DNA of 64,000 nt. Origin: Melioribacteraceae bacterium. Its GTDB lineage: Bacteria; Bacteroidota; Ignavibacteria; Ignavibacteriales; Melioribacteraceae. The notes beneath the pieces are model-generated. The model was not told the DNA's origin. It did not search any database and worked only from the letters and a program-made list of their open reading frames with translations. A program made the position numbers and the translations under genes. The stretch lies in the NCBI GenBank assembly GCA_021739765.1, contig JAIPBD010000006.1:124001-188000 (forward strand), given 5' to 3'. Of the stretch, positions 35,712 through 45,514 are shown in pieces (positions within the stretch are counted from its first letter, which is position 1; each line of letters begins with the position of its first letter).

Positions 35712-37668
35712 ATTCTTTGTTTAATTCCTCGAGGTACAAGTTTTTTTCTTCCCATTTTTTGTAAAGAGTCTCTAACTGTGAAGATGTCTCTTTGTATCCA
35801 AGCGTTGTTTCTTTAATAAGAGTTGGATTCTCAAAGGTTTTTTCATCATTCATTTTTTTCTCAAAATCTTCTTTTTTAGATTCTAATTCTGAAATAGAAG
35901 TTTCTATTTTAGAAATTTCATTCATTAAATCTTTGGTGGCATTATATCGTTTATTGCGAAGTTCGGCCTCAATCCGTTTTTTCTCTTTTTTTGAATCTGG
36001 GTTTTCAACAATATCTTTGGTTTTAGTTTTAGCCTGTGTGATCGTTCCTTCGGTTAAATTAGTCTCTTCAAGTCTTTTCCGAAGATAGTAATCGATGCCG
36101 CCATGATAAAGCTTTGCGCCGCCATTTCTGATATCAAAACAGAAATTACAGATTGGCCTAACAAAGTCAATATCGTGCGAAACTATAACTAAATTACCCG
36201 AAAAATTGATCAAAGCTTCCTGCAGAATCTTTTTTGAAAAATAGTCCAGGTGATTCGTTGGCTCATCAAGAATGATAAAATTTGCCTTTTGAAGTAATAA
36301 TTTAGCCAGTGCAACCCTACTTTTTTCACCCCCGGAAAGCACACCAACTTTTTTGAAAACTTCGTCTCCGGTAAACATAAAATTTCCGACCAATGAACGT
36401 ATTTGCAAGACGTTATATTCTGAATTTGCTTCTGAAACTTCGTCTAAAATATCATTGTCGGGATTTAACTCTTCCGTAACTTCTTGTGCGTAATAAGCAA
36501 TTGAGGTGTTCGCACCAATAATTATTTTCCCCGATGATAAGCTGGTTTTATTTGCGATAATTTTGGCAAGTGTTGTTTTGCCGGCTCCGTTTGGCCCAAG
36601 AAACGCAATTTTATCGCCTCTCGTTAATTTCAAATTAACATCCGAAAAAACGTGGGTTTTTCCATAGTTTTTTGAGGCGCCAACAATATCAAGCGGAACA
36701 TCACCTATTCTTGGAGGTGTAGGGAAACGCAAATTAATTGTCGATGGATCATCAGTCAGTTCAATTTTTTCAAATTTCTCGAGCTGTTTAATCCTGCTTT
36801 GTACTTGCCTGGCTTTACTCGCTTTGTACCGGAACCGCTCAATAAATTTTTCAGTCTCTTTTATTTTCTTTTCCTGACCTTTTTGCATGGCACGCAGCTG
36901 GGCTTCGCGCTCTTCTTTAAAAAGTATGTATTTCTGATAATTACCATTAAAAAAAGAGATTTTACCATTAAAAATTTCTAAGGTTTTATCAGTTACTTCG
37001 TTTACAAAATTCCGGTCATGAGATACAATTAAAACAGCTCCTTTAAATTGTTTAAGATAATCTGTAATCCAGTTTAATGAATCTATGTCGAGATGATTGG
37101 TCGGTTCATCGAGCATTATTAAATCATGATTCTCGAGAAGAATTTTAGCCAATTCAACTCGCATCTGCCATCCGCCCGAGAATTCATCAATCAACCGAGA
37201 AAAATCCTTCTGACTAAATCCCAATCCTTCGAGCACTTTTTCAATTCTAGAATCGATTGAATAATATTCGATATCTGTTTTTAAATGTTCAATTTCACCG
37301 AGTTGCAGAATTAGAGATTCTTTTTCATTATCGGAAAGATTTTTGTCGGAGAGCGAAGTTTGAATCTCAAACTCTTTTTTATCGATATGAGCAACTTTTT
37401 TTAATGATGATCTGACTTCTTCGAAGACAGTTTTCCCTTTTAAATCGACAAATTCTTGACTTAAATATCCGATAGTTTTTAATTTATGTTTCTGTATAGC
37501 TCCACCGTCCGATTCTTCAAATTCATTAAGAATCTTCAGCAGAGTTGATTTGCCGGTTCCGTTCAACCCCACAAGCGCGATTTTATCGCCGATGTTTATT
37601 TTAAAGGATGACTCGCGGAAAAGGTATTTCCCGTCATATTGCATAGAAAGGTTTAGTACATCAATCAT
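35701..37668 (-). CDS. ABC-F family ATPase (ribosome-associated)
   Basis: 655 residues with two ABC domains and no membrane helices. Walker A motifs are GLNGTGKST and GPNGAGKTT, signatures FSGGWQMRVELAK and LSGGEKSRVALAK, and both Walker B strands run into DEPTNHLD. Between the domains is the arm/linker of ABC-F proteins (about residues 235-310), rich in Arg, Lys and Gln; the last 110 residues are a charged coiled coil, as in Uup and YdiF-type members. ABC-F proteins act on the ribosomal E site. Subfamily (Uup-like or YdiF-like) is not certain. Seven bases after the propeller protein gene on the same strand. Confidence 0.93.
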   Translation of the reverse strand: MIDVLNLSMQYDGKYLFRESSFKINIGDKIALVGLNGTGKSTLLKILNEFEESDGGAIQKHKLKTIGYLSQEFVDLKGKTVFEEVRSSLKKVAHIDKKEFEIQTSLSDKNLSDNEKESLILQLGEIEHLKTDIEYYSIDSRIEKVLEGLGFSQKDFSRLIDEFSGGWQMRVELAKILLENHDLIMLDEPTNHLDIDSLNWITDYLKQFKGAVLIVSHDRNFVNEVTDKTLEIFNGKISFFNGNYQKYILFKEEREAQLRAMQKGQEKKIKETEKFIERFRYKASKARQVQSRIKQLEKFEKIELTDDPSTINLRFPTPPRIGDVPLDIVGASKNYGKTHVFSDVNLKLTRGDKIAFLGPNGAGKTTLAKIIANKTSLSSGKIIIGANTSIAYYAQEVTEELNPDNDILDEVSEANSEYNVLQIRSLVGNFMFTGDEVFKKVGVLSGGEKSRVALAKLLLQKANFIILDEPTNHLDYFSKKILQEALINFSGNLVIVSHDIDFVRPICNFCFDIRNGGAKLYHGGIDYYLRKRLEETNLTEGTITQAKTKTKDIVENPDSKKEKKRIEAELRNKRYNATKDLMNEISKIETSISELESKKEDFEKKMNDEKTFENPTLIKETTLGYKETSSQLETLYKKWEEKNLYLEELNKEFSL

Positions 37669-37675
37669 AGAGTAG

Positions 37676-39931
37676 TTACTTATTTATCACGGCTATTTTT
37701 GAAGAGGAGATACTTTTAGCTTCCGCATCGTAGGAGACAATGATGTAAATACCACTCGGAACAACTTCTCCTTTGAAATTTTTACCATTCCAGAATGCAA
37801 GATTTCCACCCGGGGAATCGACTGTACCTTGTTCACTATCATTTATAAGATCACCGCTTACGGATAGAATTTTAATGTCCGTATCGGCAATTAAGTTTGA
37901 AATCGTAATTCGTTTATTTTCATCGAATGAATATGGATTTGGATAAGCAAACAATTCTTGTATTTCCGTTTGAGGTGCAACGGCGGATGTTCTCAGACTT
38001 GTCATTCCAAAATCAGTTCCAATGTAAACCATTCCATTATTTTTATCTATCGCGATGCTTAGAATATTATTATTTGGCAAAGGTCTAATAATTCCATCAG
38101 GTGAGTAAGATTCATTAATATGCTGTATCAATGAAGAACCGTCAGGGGAAACTACAAAAATGCCTTCGGTTGTTCCGATCCATTTTCGGTCTAAGGGATC
38201 GACAGCTATGCATGTTACGGTTTGTTGATTCAATAGAATTTTATTTGTTATGCTGGCCTTCGGATTTGAAACACTAAAAATAGTATTCACTCCTTCCGAT
38301 GTACCAATCCATAATTCACCACGTTTATCAATTGCCAAAGCACTTATTAAATTGCTGTTTAGCCCATCGGCAGTATTTATAAATCCGTATGAATCATCGG
38401 CTGTATTATCGAGTGTGTTGTTCTCATTAAAATAATAAAGACCGCGATCGCCCAGAAATACTGTAAACCATTTTGTGTTAAATCGATCAATTACCAAATG
38501 ATCCAGGATTTCGTTGTTAGCTATAGTCGGATTATCAAATCTGAAATTGTACCAATTACTGTCGGCGGTAAGTACACTGAGATGTTCCCTTGTTGCTGAC
38601 TGGTAATTCAATACCCAGAGATTATCCTTGCTATCTTTTTGCATTCCGGTGACTACGAGAAAATTCGGATCGTTCAAGATCCCTTGCATCGGGCTGTTCC
38701 CGGTATAAATTGTTTCAAAATCATTTTCGAAAATTCTGGTAAACCCTTCGCCCCAATTTGAAGCATATATTTCATTCGATTCGGAAATGTAAATTTCATA
38801 GAACCGGTTCGATCTTATTTGAGGAACATTTGCCGTGTTATAGTTTAGCCATGTTGTTCCGTCAAAATAATAAATTCCTTCTGAAGCAGCTCCGGAACCA
38901 CTGCCAACCCAAACCCCTCCTGACTCGTCCACACCTATTCCATTAAAAGTATTCCCGGCCGGGGAATTTGGTGTGATTAATGAATCGTTTGTCAAGTCGT
39001 ACAATCCATTTGTTGAGCCGATGTAAAAATCACCGGTTGCTGTTTGGCAGAAAGAAGTAAAATCACCGGAATTGATTGATCCCGCGGCAGTGTGGTCATT
39101 TAGGAAAAGTCGTGCTTTTGAAAGCGCAAAATATTCAATTTCAGAAACCGAAGGGAAGAATTGAACATCAATAAGACCGGTTCCCGCATAAAAGTCTATT
39201 CCGGAATAGGATAAAGTATTATTCGCGAAGCTAAGACTTTGGACACCGTTATTGGATGCGATTACATAATTCCCGTCATTATCCTCAATTATCGCGGATA
39301 CTTCAGAAGCGTCAGGAAGATTAGAATTGTTGAGTGATATCCAGTTTCCCGGGGCGGAAAAATTTGAAATTCCCGACTTTGAAACAGCGATTCCTTCACT
39401 TGTCGAAATACTTATTCTGCTCTTTTTTGAAACAGATTTAACTTCGATCTCCGTAGTGAAATCACCGAATTTCCTTACTGTTTCGAGAAAGAAAAGGGAA
39501 TTTGCATCAATTAAACTGAGTCCAAAATCCATTGCTACGTAAATAGTATCGTTCTTGTGAAAAAGGTCATTTATAGATTTTTGAGTTTTTTCGGTATTGT
39601 AAATATCAAGAATCTTAGCAACCGTGCCGTTTACCGGATTATATATATTGATAATACCTTCGCTGGTTCCGAACCAAATTTTGCCGCTTTCATCAGAGGT
39701 GACTGAAGTTAGATTTTGACTGCTTAAACCTTCCGATTTAGTTAATTGCCGGAATTCACCGGTGACTGAGTTATAACCAAACGCTCCACCATCCGTTGCT
39801 GCCCATAAATATCCGTTATCGTAAATAACATCTCGGATGTTTTCCTTTGCAGAGTAATTTTGCCAGTTCGTAAATTCTTGAGCGGAAAGATTTATAATTA
39901 TTAAAAAGAATAATATGACAGAAATTTTCAT
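37676..39931 (-). CDS. Secreted two-component-type beta-propeller protein with T9SS sorting domain
   Basis: 751 residues from ATG 39931, which places the signal peptide MKISVILFFLIIINLSAQ at the N terminus; upstream in-frame starts would bury it. The body is beta-propeller blades of the regulator-propeller type, with repeated KIWFGTSEGI, GVWVGSGSG, LWIGTSEGV and RKWIGTTEGI motifs, about twelve to fourteen blades and so possibly two propellers. The last 90 residues are a T9SS type A domain (AYPNPYSFDE, then SGIYIIVSYDA and KIAVINK). No kinase or DNA-binding part follows, so this is a surface propeller, not a hybrid sensor. It lies 84 bases after the PHP gene. Confidence 0.88.
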   Translation of the reverse strand: MKISVILFFLIIINLSAQEFTNWQNYSAKENIRDVIYDNGYLWAATDGGAFGYNSVTGEFRQLTKSEGLSSQNLTSVTSDESGKIWFGTSEGIINIYNPVNGTVAKILDIYNTEKTQKSINDLFHKNDTIYVAMDFGLSLIDANSLFFLETVRKFGDFTTEIEVKSVSKKSRISISTSEGIAVSKSGISNFSAPGNWISLNNSNLPDASEVSAIIEDNDGNYVIASNNGVQSLSFANNTLSYSGIDFYAGTGLIDVQFFPSVSEIEYFALSKARLFLNDHTAAGSINSGDFTSFCQTATGDFYIGSTNGLYDLTNDSLITPNSPAGNTFNGIGVDESGGVWVGSGSGAASEGIYYFDGTTWLNYNTANVPQIRSNRFYEIYISESNEIYASNWGEGFTRIFENDFETIYTGNSPMQGILNDPNFLVVTGMQKDSKDNLWVLNYQSATREHLSVLTADSNWYNFRFDNPTIANNEILDHLVIDRFNTKWFTVFLGDRGLYYFNENNTLDNTADDSYGFINTADGLNSNLISALAIDKRGELWIGTSEGVNTIFSVSNPKASITNKILLNQQTVTCIAVDPLDRKWIGTTEGIFVVSPDGSSLIQHINESYSPDGIIRPLPNNNILSIAIDKNNGMVYIGTDFGMTSLRTSAVAPQTEIQELFAYPNPYSFDENKRITISNLIADTDIKILSVSGDLINDSEQGTVDSPGGNLAFWNGKNFKGEVVPSGIYIIVSYDAEAKSISSSKIAVINK

Positions 39932-40015
39932 GCTAAACCAAATGTGACTAATCATCAAAGTTATAATTTTTTTCGAACGCAAGATAGGGAATTTGGAAGG
40001 AATGTAATCCAAAGG

Positions 40016-40849
40016 TTATGCAGTATTTTTACTAATCATTTTCCTCATTGCTTCAACTTTAGAAGTAGATATAAAATATTTCCCTATATTATGGTAATCA
40101 TCCTTTGCTCCACCGTGAAAATCGGAACCTCCGGATTCAAGCAAACAATATTGCTGAGTGATGCCTCTGTAGAATTTTACTTTATATCGATCATGAGAGG
40201 GATGCGTAACTTCGATACCGTCAATACCCCATTCAATCAATTTTTTGAGAATTGATTCTTTTAGGTTTCCCGGATGAGCGATAAAAGTCAACCCCCCGGC
40301 ATCGTTAAGTATTTTGAATGCGCTTTTTGCGGAAACATGTATTTTCTGTTCGTAGGCCGGTCCAAAATCACCAATTAATTTATTAAATGCTTCATAGAAA
40401 TTTTTGGTATAGCCTAATTTAAGAAGTGCCGAAGCAATGTGTGGACGTCCGATCGCAGAGTTTTGTGCTTCATTCTCAACATCTGTAATTGAAATATCGA
40501 AACCCAATTTGATCAATTTGTCGATAATTCTTTTTGCTCGGAAGTATCTTTCTTCACGGAAGAATTTCAAATATTTCAATAGTTCCGAATCATAATGATT
40601 TATAAAATAACCTAAAATATGAATTTCAACGCCGTCAACATTTGTGCTGATTTCAACACCCGGGATAACGTCAATTCCATATTTATCCGCGTAACTTTTT
40701 ACTTCATCAATTGCATCAACTGTGTCATGATCGGTAATGCTAATACAAGTTAGTCCTCGGGAATGCGCCTTTTCTACAAGTTCTTTCGGAGTTAAAAAAC
40801 CATCCGAGTAAACGGTATGCATGTGCAGATCAACTTTTCCCGAATGCAT
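40016..40849 (-). CDS. PHP-domain phosphoesterase (RNase AM/nucleoside bisphosphatase-like)
   Basis: 277 residues from the ATG at 40849, one base after the crp-like stop; an ATG at 40879 would add ten residues and overlap that gene. Metal-binding PHP motifs are in order: VDLHMHTVYSDG, SITDHDT, GVEIST, and IHILGYF, with later FIAHPGN and GGSDFHGG. It matches YciV/TrpH-type proteins, which act on nucleoside 3',5'-bisphosphates or trim the 5' ends of RNAs. No polymerase domain is attached. Confidence 0.85.
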   Translation of the reverse strand: MHSGKVDLHMHTVYSDGFLTPKELVEKAHSRGLTCISITDHDTVDAIDEVKSYADKYGIDVIPGVEISTNVDGVEIHILGYFINHYDSELLKYLKFFREERYFRAKRIIDKLIKLGFDISITDVENEAQNSAIGRPHIASALLKLGYTKNFYEAFNKLIGDFGPAYEQKIHVSAKSAFKILNDAGGLTFIAHPGNLKESILKKLIEWGIDGIEVTHPSHDRYKVKFYRGITQQYCLLESGGSDFHGGAKDDYHNIGKYFISTSKVEAMRKMISKNTA

Positions 40850-40850
40850 T

Positions 40851-41537
40851 TTATACGTAAGTTTCCTTGAACTTTTCATAGTTCATGATTCGGAGCTTAG
40901 AGCCTTCTAGTTCAATTAAACCTTTTTTAGCAAATGAATGCAATGTTCTTGAAATTGTTTCACGCGAAGTTCCGGCCATATTCGCCAAATCTTGCTGGAG
41001 TGGAAGTTTCTCAATTTCAACGACACCCTGTTTTATTTTCCCAACATCATTTGCAATTTCTAAAATAACCGTGGCAACTTTACCTTCGGCATCTTTTAGG
41101 GAAAGTGCTTTTATTTTCATATCGGCTTGACGCAATCTCTGGGTTAATTCAGTAAGAAGAGCGACTGAAATCTCAGGATGGTCATAAATTAGCTCAAGGA
41201 ATTGGGCACGCTGAATAATGTAAACTTCAGAATCTTCAAGTGCGATGACTGTGGCGGATCGTGATAATCCATCTAATAATGACATTTCACCAAAAAAAGC
41301 AGACTCACTCAATATGGAGAGAATTACTTCACGACCATCGTTTGATGTTCGAGCAATTTTGACCTTTCCGCTAATAATCACAAACATAGCTGAGCCATCT
41401 TCCTCTTCCATTAAAATGACATTATCTTTTTTGTATGTTTTGCGGTTTCCCACTTTTGCTATTTTGGAAATAGTCTCTTCAGGTAAATCTGAGAAAATTG
41501 GAACATAGAGTAAAAAATTATCTAGATCCGACATCAT
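40851..41537 (-). CDS. Crp/Fnr-family transcriptional regulator with intact cyclic-nucleotide pocket
   Basis: 228 residues. The cyclic-nucleotide-binding domain (about 12-125) holds GEMSLLDG with Glu84 and RSATV with Arg93-Ser94, the residues that contact cAMP in E. coli CRP. A long dimer helix (125-150) leads to an HTH (180-205) with recognition segment GTSRETISRTLHSF. No N-terminal Cys cluster is present, so it is not an FNR oxygen sensor. GGAG at 41543-41546 precedes the ATG by five bases. It may answer cAMP made by the class III cyclase in this window. PHP and propeller genes lie downstream. Confidence 0.9.
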   Translation of the reverse strand: MMSDLDNFLLYVPIFSDLPEETISKIAKVGNRKTYKKDNVILMEEEDGSAMFVIISGKVKIARTSNDGREVILSILSESAFFGEMSLLDGLSRSATVIALEDSEVYIIQRAQFLELIYDHPEISVALLTELTQRLRQADMKIKALSLKDAEGKVATVILEIANDVGKIKQGVVEIEKLPLQQDLANMAGTSRETISRTLHSFAKKGLIELEGSKLRIMNYEKFKETYV

Positions 41538-41582
41538 TTAATCTCCGTTAAGTAGTATTCTTATAAAAATTTTGATTTGTGT

Positions 41583-41588
41583 ATTATA
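41583..41588 (-). promoter_or_regulatory. Candidate -10 element for the Crp-like gene
   Basis: On the minus strand the bases read TATAAT, 46 bases before the start codon. No good -35 lies 16-18 bases upstream, so this is tentative. Confidence 0.3.
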
Positions 41589-41672
41589 CCGGAATAAAAT
41601 AAAAGATCATTTGCGCTTATTTCCTATCGAGGAATCAAAAGCCGCTGACCTAATCAATACATTAAATGACAA

Positions 41673-41706
41673 TTTATGAAAGAATTATAACAGTATTTTT
41701 CATAAA
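41673..41706. promoter_or_regulatory. Inverted repeat, possible operator
   Basis: TTTATGAAA at 41673-41681 and its exact complement TTTCATAAA at 41698-41706, spacer 16 bases, so arm centres are 25 bases apart. Lies midway between the divergent crp-like and gapA genes. Confidence 0.35.
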
Positions 41707-41776
41707 GTATATGATGAACATAAAATTATGTAATAAAATACAATTTTTTGGCATCGCATTCATAATTTTAAGCATC

Positions 41777-41791
41777 ATTTCAAATTGAAAT
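41777..41791. promoter_or_regulatory. Palindrome upstream of gapA
   Basis: ATTTCAA, one central base, then TTGAAAT: a perfect 7-1-7 dyad about 70 bases before the gapA ATG, in the position of a promoter operator. Confidence 0.35.
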
Positions 41792-41860
41792 TACTAAGAA
41801 TAATTGGTAGATTCAATTTTATATTTTTTAAAAAAATCACGAGAATGGAGGATTAACTAA

Positions 41861-42859
<999 letters not shown>

Positions 42860-42880
42860 TCTAAAAATATAATCTTTACG

Positions 42881-42909
42881 AAGGGCGGCTATGAAGCCGC
42901 CTTTTTTTT
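42881..42909 (+). terminator. Intrinsic terminator between gapA and pgk
   Basis: GGCGGCT (42884-42890), loop ATGA, AGCCGCC (42895-42901), then eight T. A strong, GC-rich stem with the U tract; it probably ends or attenuates the gapA message before pgk. Confidence 0.85.
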
Positions 42910-42934
42910 AGGAATTTATTAACGCGAGGGAAAA

Positions 42935-44131
42935 ATGAACAAACTTTCAATTAATCAATTGGAGCTAAAGGGTAAACGCGCACTTGTTCGTGTTGATTTT
43001 AACGTTCCTCTTGATGAAAATCAAAACATTACTGATGATATTAGAATTACTTCAGCCTTACCAACAATCGAAAAAATTATTGCGGACGGCGGAAAAGCAA
43101 TATTAATGAGCCATTTAGGAAGACCGAAAGGAACGGTTAAAGCCGAATTTAGTTTAAGTCCTGTAGCTAAAAGATTAGGAGAACTATTGGGCAAAGATGT
43201 GAAATTTGCATCAGACTGTGTTGGTGAAAATGTAGTTGCTCTTGTTAATTCTCTGCAGGATGGCGAAGTTGCTTTACTTGAAAATTTAAGATTTCACAGT
43301 GCCGAAACCGATAATGATCCGGAATTTTCGAAGCAATTGTCGGAGCTTGGCGATGTTTATATTAATGATGCTTTCGGCAGCGCGCATAGAGCGCACGCCT
43401 CAACCGAGGGAGTTACTCACTATATCGATCAATGCGCTTCAGGATTTTTGATGCAAAAAGAATTGGATTATCTTGGCAAAGCGGTCACGAATCCCGAAAA
43501 ACCATTTACCGCAATTCTTGGCGGAGCAAAAATCTCCGGTAAAATTGATGTGATTCAAAATTTATTGCCTAAAGTCGATAACTTAATAATCGGCGGAGGA
43601 ATGGCTTACACATTTTACAAAGCTCAAGGAATGGAAATCGGGCACTCACTTCTTGAAGAAGACAAAATTGAGTTAGCTAAAGATCTGTTAAAACAATTTG
43701 AAACAGCCAAAGCGAATGTTTTGTTGCCAATTGATGTTGTCGTTGCTCCAGAATTTAGCAACGATGCAAAGCAAACAGTTGTTAATATTGACTCAATTCC
43801 TGCCGATGAGCAAGGGTTGGATATCGGACCAGAAACGAGAAAATTATTTCAAAATGTTGTTCTTGAAAGCAAAACCGTTGTTTGGAACGGACCAATGGGA
43901 GTTTTCGAATTCGATAATTTTGCGCACGGCACTGATGCAATCGCTGAGGCACTCGTAACCGCCACAGAAAACGGAGCTTCAACAATAATTGGCGGAGGCG
44001 ATTCAGCAGCGGCAATTAAAAAAGCCGGTTTAGAAACAAAAGTTTCGCATGTATCAACCGGTGGCGGGGCTTCACTCGAATTTCTGGAAGGCAAAATTCT
44101 ACCCGGAGTTGAGGCTCTTACAAATATTTAA
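42935..44131 (+). CDS. pgk: Phosphoglycerate kinase
   Basis: 398 residues. Family motifs: [14 protein letters not shown] near the start, [19 protein letters not shown], the hinge, [15 protein letters not shown], and the nucleotide site [11 protein letters not shown] and [12 protein letters not shown]. It transfers phosphate from 1,3-bisphosphoglycerate to ADP. It starts 25 bases after the gapA terminator tail, with GCGAGGG before the ATG. Confidence 0.98.
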   Translation: MNKLSINQLELKGKRALVRVDFNVPLDENQNITDDIRITSALPTIEKIIADGGKAILMSHLGRPKGTVKAEFSLSPVAKRLGELLGKDVKFASDCVGENVVALVNSLQDGEVALLENLRFHSAETDNDPEFSKQLSELGDVYINDAFGSAHRAHASTEGVTHYIDQCASGFLMQKELDYLGKAVTNPEKPFTAILGGAKISGKIDVIQNLLPKVDNLIIGGGMAYTFYKAQGMEIGHSLLEEDKIELAKDLLKQFETAKANVLLPIDVVVAPEFSNDAKQTVVNIDSIPADEQGLDIGPETRKLFQNVVLESKTVVWNGPMGVFEFDNFAHGTDAIAEALVTATENGASTIIGGGDSAAAIKKAGLETKVSHVSTGGGASLEFLEGKILPGVEALTNI

Positions 44132-44156
44132 TTTTTATTAAGAAACATTTCGCTTG

Positions 44157-44192
44157 AGAAGCAGTCTAATCAAATTAGGTTGCTTCTTTTTA
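44157..44192 (+). terminator. Intrinsic terminator after pgk
   Basis: AGAAGCA and TGCTTCT form the outer stem and CTAAT/ATTAG the inner, joined by two G-T pairs, with a CAA loop; the run TTTTT follows. The paired length is 14 bases. Confidence 0.75.
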
Positions 44193-44241
44193 TTTATCTA
44201 AGATTATTTTAGATTTGACATTCATCATACGGATTTAAATA

Positions 44242-45204
44242 ATGAGTTACGATTCAAGAGATTATTACCGTCCATCAGGCTTCGGCGGATTTTCATTTTT
44301 CCCACCGGTAATTAAAAACCTCCTCATCATAAATGCAGTTGTATTCTTCCTACAATTGATTACAGAGCGAATTGCGATCGAAGGCGGTATAGTTACAATA
44401 GAGCATTATATAACTCGCTATTTTGCGCTTATTCCGTTCCTCGATGGAAAAGTTTTTATTGATTCTTATCGTTATTTGGAAGCGGCATTTTTCCCCTGGC
44501 AAATTATAACGTATCAATTTCTGCATGGCGATTTTTCCCATATCTTTTTTAATATGTTCATGTTGTGGATGTTCGGTATGGAACTTGAAAATACTTGGGG
44601 ATCAAAAAAGTTTTTAGTTTTTTATCTGGTTTGTGGAATCGGAGGAGCATTACTTCAGCTGATTCTTTCCGGAAATCAAGTGCCAACGATCGGAGCTTCA
44701 GGATCGGTTTTTGGTGTAATGGTCGCTTTCGCTATGTTTTTCCCTAATCGATACATTTTTCTTTATTTTCTGGTACCGGTAAAGGCAAAATATTTGATCG
44801 CATTTCTTGTTTTGATTGAATTTATGTCCGTGGGCAACATGAGCATTGTAGCGCATTTAGTTCATCTTGGCGGAGCGCTTACCGGGCTTTCCTTAGTTTT
44901 ACTCGATAAGAAATATCATTTGAATGTCGATGGTTATTGGAGAAATCTGAAAGATTGGTACGATTCGTGGAGAAATTCGGGAGGCTCGAGCGACAATTTT
45001 AGAAAGCCTAAGAAGTCAATGTGGGCAAAACCAACCGTTGAAGAAGCCGAATACTTTGATATCAATGATAAACAATCTCGCTCTGATGAGAGTTATTCTC
45101 AACAAGAAATAGATAAAATTCTTGATAAAATTAGTGAAAGCGGCTACCAAAACTTAACGGAAAGAGAGAAAAGGATTCTTTTTGAAGCAAGTAAAAAAGA
45201 GTAG
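44242..45204 (+). CDS. Rhomboid-family intramembrane serine protease
   Basis: 320 residues with six or more membrane helices up to about residue 220. The rhomboid HxxxxHxxxN motif is LHGDFSHIFFNMF (His95, His100, Asn104), the nucleophile Ser153 is in GASGSVFG, and His205 in AHLVHLGG is the partner. It cleaves substrates within the membrane. The last 95 residues are a cytoplasmic extension rich in polar residues, ending NLTEREKRILFEAS, which is common in Bacteroidota rhomboids. The stop overlaps the lipoprotein gene by 23 bases. Confidence 0.92.
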   Translation: MSYDSRDYYRPSGFGGFSFFPPVIKNLLIINAVVFFLQLITERIAIEGGIVTIEHYITRYFALIPFLDGKVFIDSYRYLEAAFFPWQIITYQFLHGDFSHIFFNMFMLWMFGMELENTWGSKKFLVFYLVCGIGGALLQLILSGNQVPTIGASGSVFGVMVAFAMFFPNRYIFLYFLVPVKAKYLIAFLVLIEFMSVGNMSIVAHLVHLGGALTGLSLVLLDKKYHLNVDGYWRNLKDWYDSWRNSGGSSDNFRKPKKSMWAKPTVEEAEYFDINDKQSRSDESYSQQEIDKILDKISESGYQNLTEREKRILFEASKKE

Positions 45205-45514
45205 CAGTTTATTACTCGTCGTATACTCGATTGTAATTTTGGCTGGATTTAATTCTTGTTCAACAGACAATGTGGATTCGAAAAAAAATCTGGCCCGATT
45301 GTATTCAGACTTAATAATCGCTGAGGAAACTCGTTACAAAGGGATTGATTCTTTAACCATTATCAGAAACCAATTATTCGAAAAATACAAAATCGATGAA
45401 GAATTTTTGGATTCCAAAATTAAAGAGTATTCCAACAATTCAGATGAATGGCAAAATTTTTATCAATATTCTTTAAATTATTTAGACTCTCTCCAATCCG
45501 CTAAAACACTTTAG
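45182..45514 (+). CDS. Small lipoprotein resembling DUF4296 proteins
   Basis: 110 residues from a TTG start inside the rhomboid 3' end. The lipobox ends FNSC (Cys26). The mature part (LYSDLIIAEE, LFEKYKIDEEFLDSKIKEYS, FYQYSLNYLDSL) fits the helical pattern of DUF4296 lipoproteins of Bacteroidota. Function is unknown. It overlaps the convergent recQ gene by four bases. Confidence 0.65.
   Translation: MKQVKKSSSLLLVVYSIVILAGFNSCSTDNVDSKKNLARLYSDLIIAEETRYKGIDSLTIIRNQLFEKYKIDEEFLDSKIKEYSNNSDEWQNFYQYSLNYLDSLQSAKTL

Larger units (their letters stand above)
41538..41860. other. 323-base divergent intergenic region between crp-like gene and gapA
   Basis: Very AT-rich with no credible gene. It holds a TATAAT-type -10 for the crp-like gene (41588-41583, minus strand), a 9-base inverted repeat (41673-41706), a 7-1-7 palindrome (41777-41791), and a GGAGG ribosome site at 41847-41851 for gapA. 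Confidence 0.6.
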
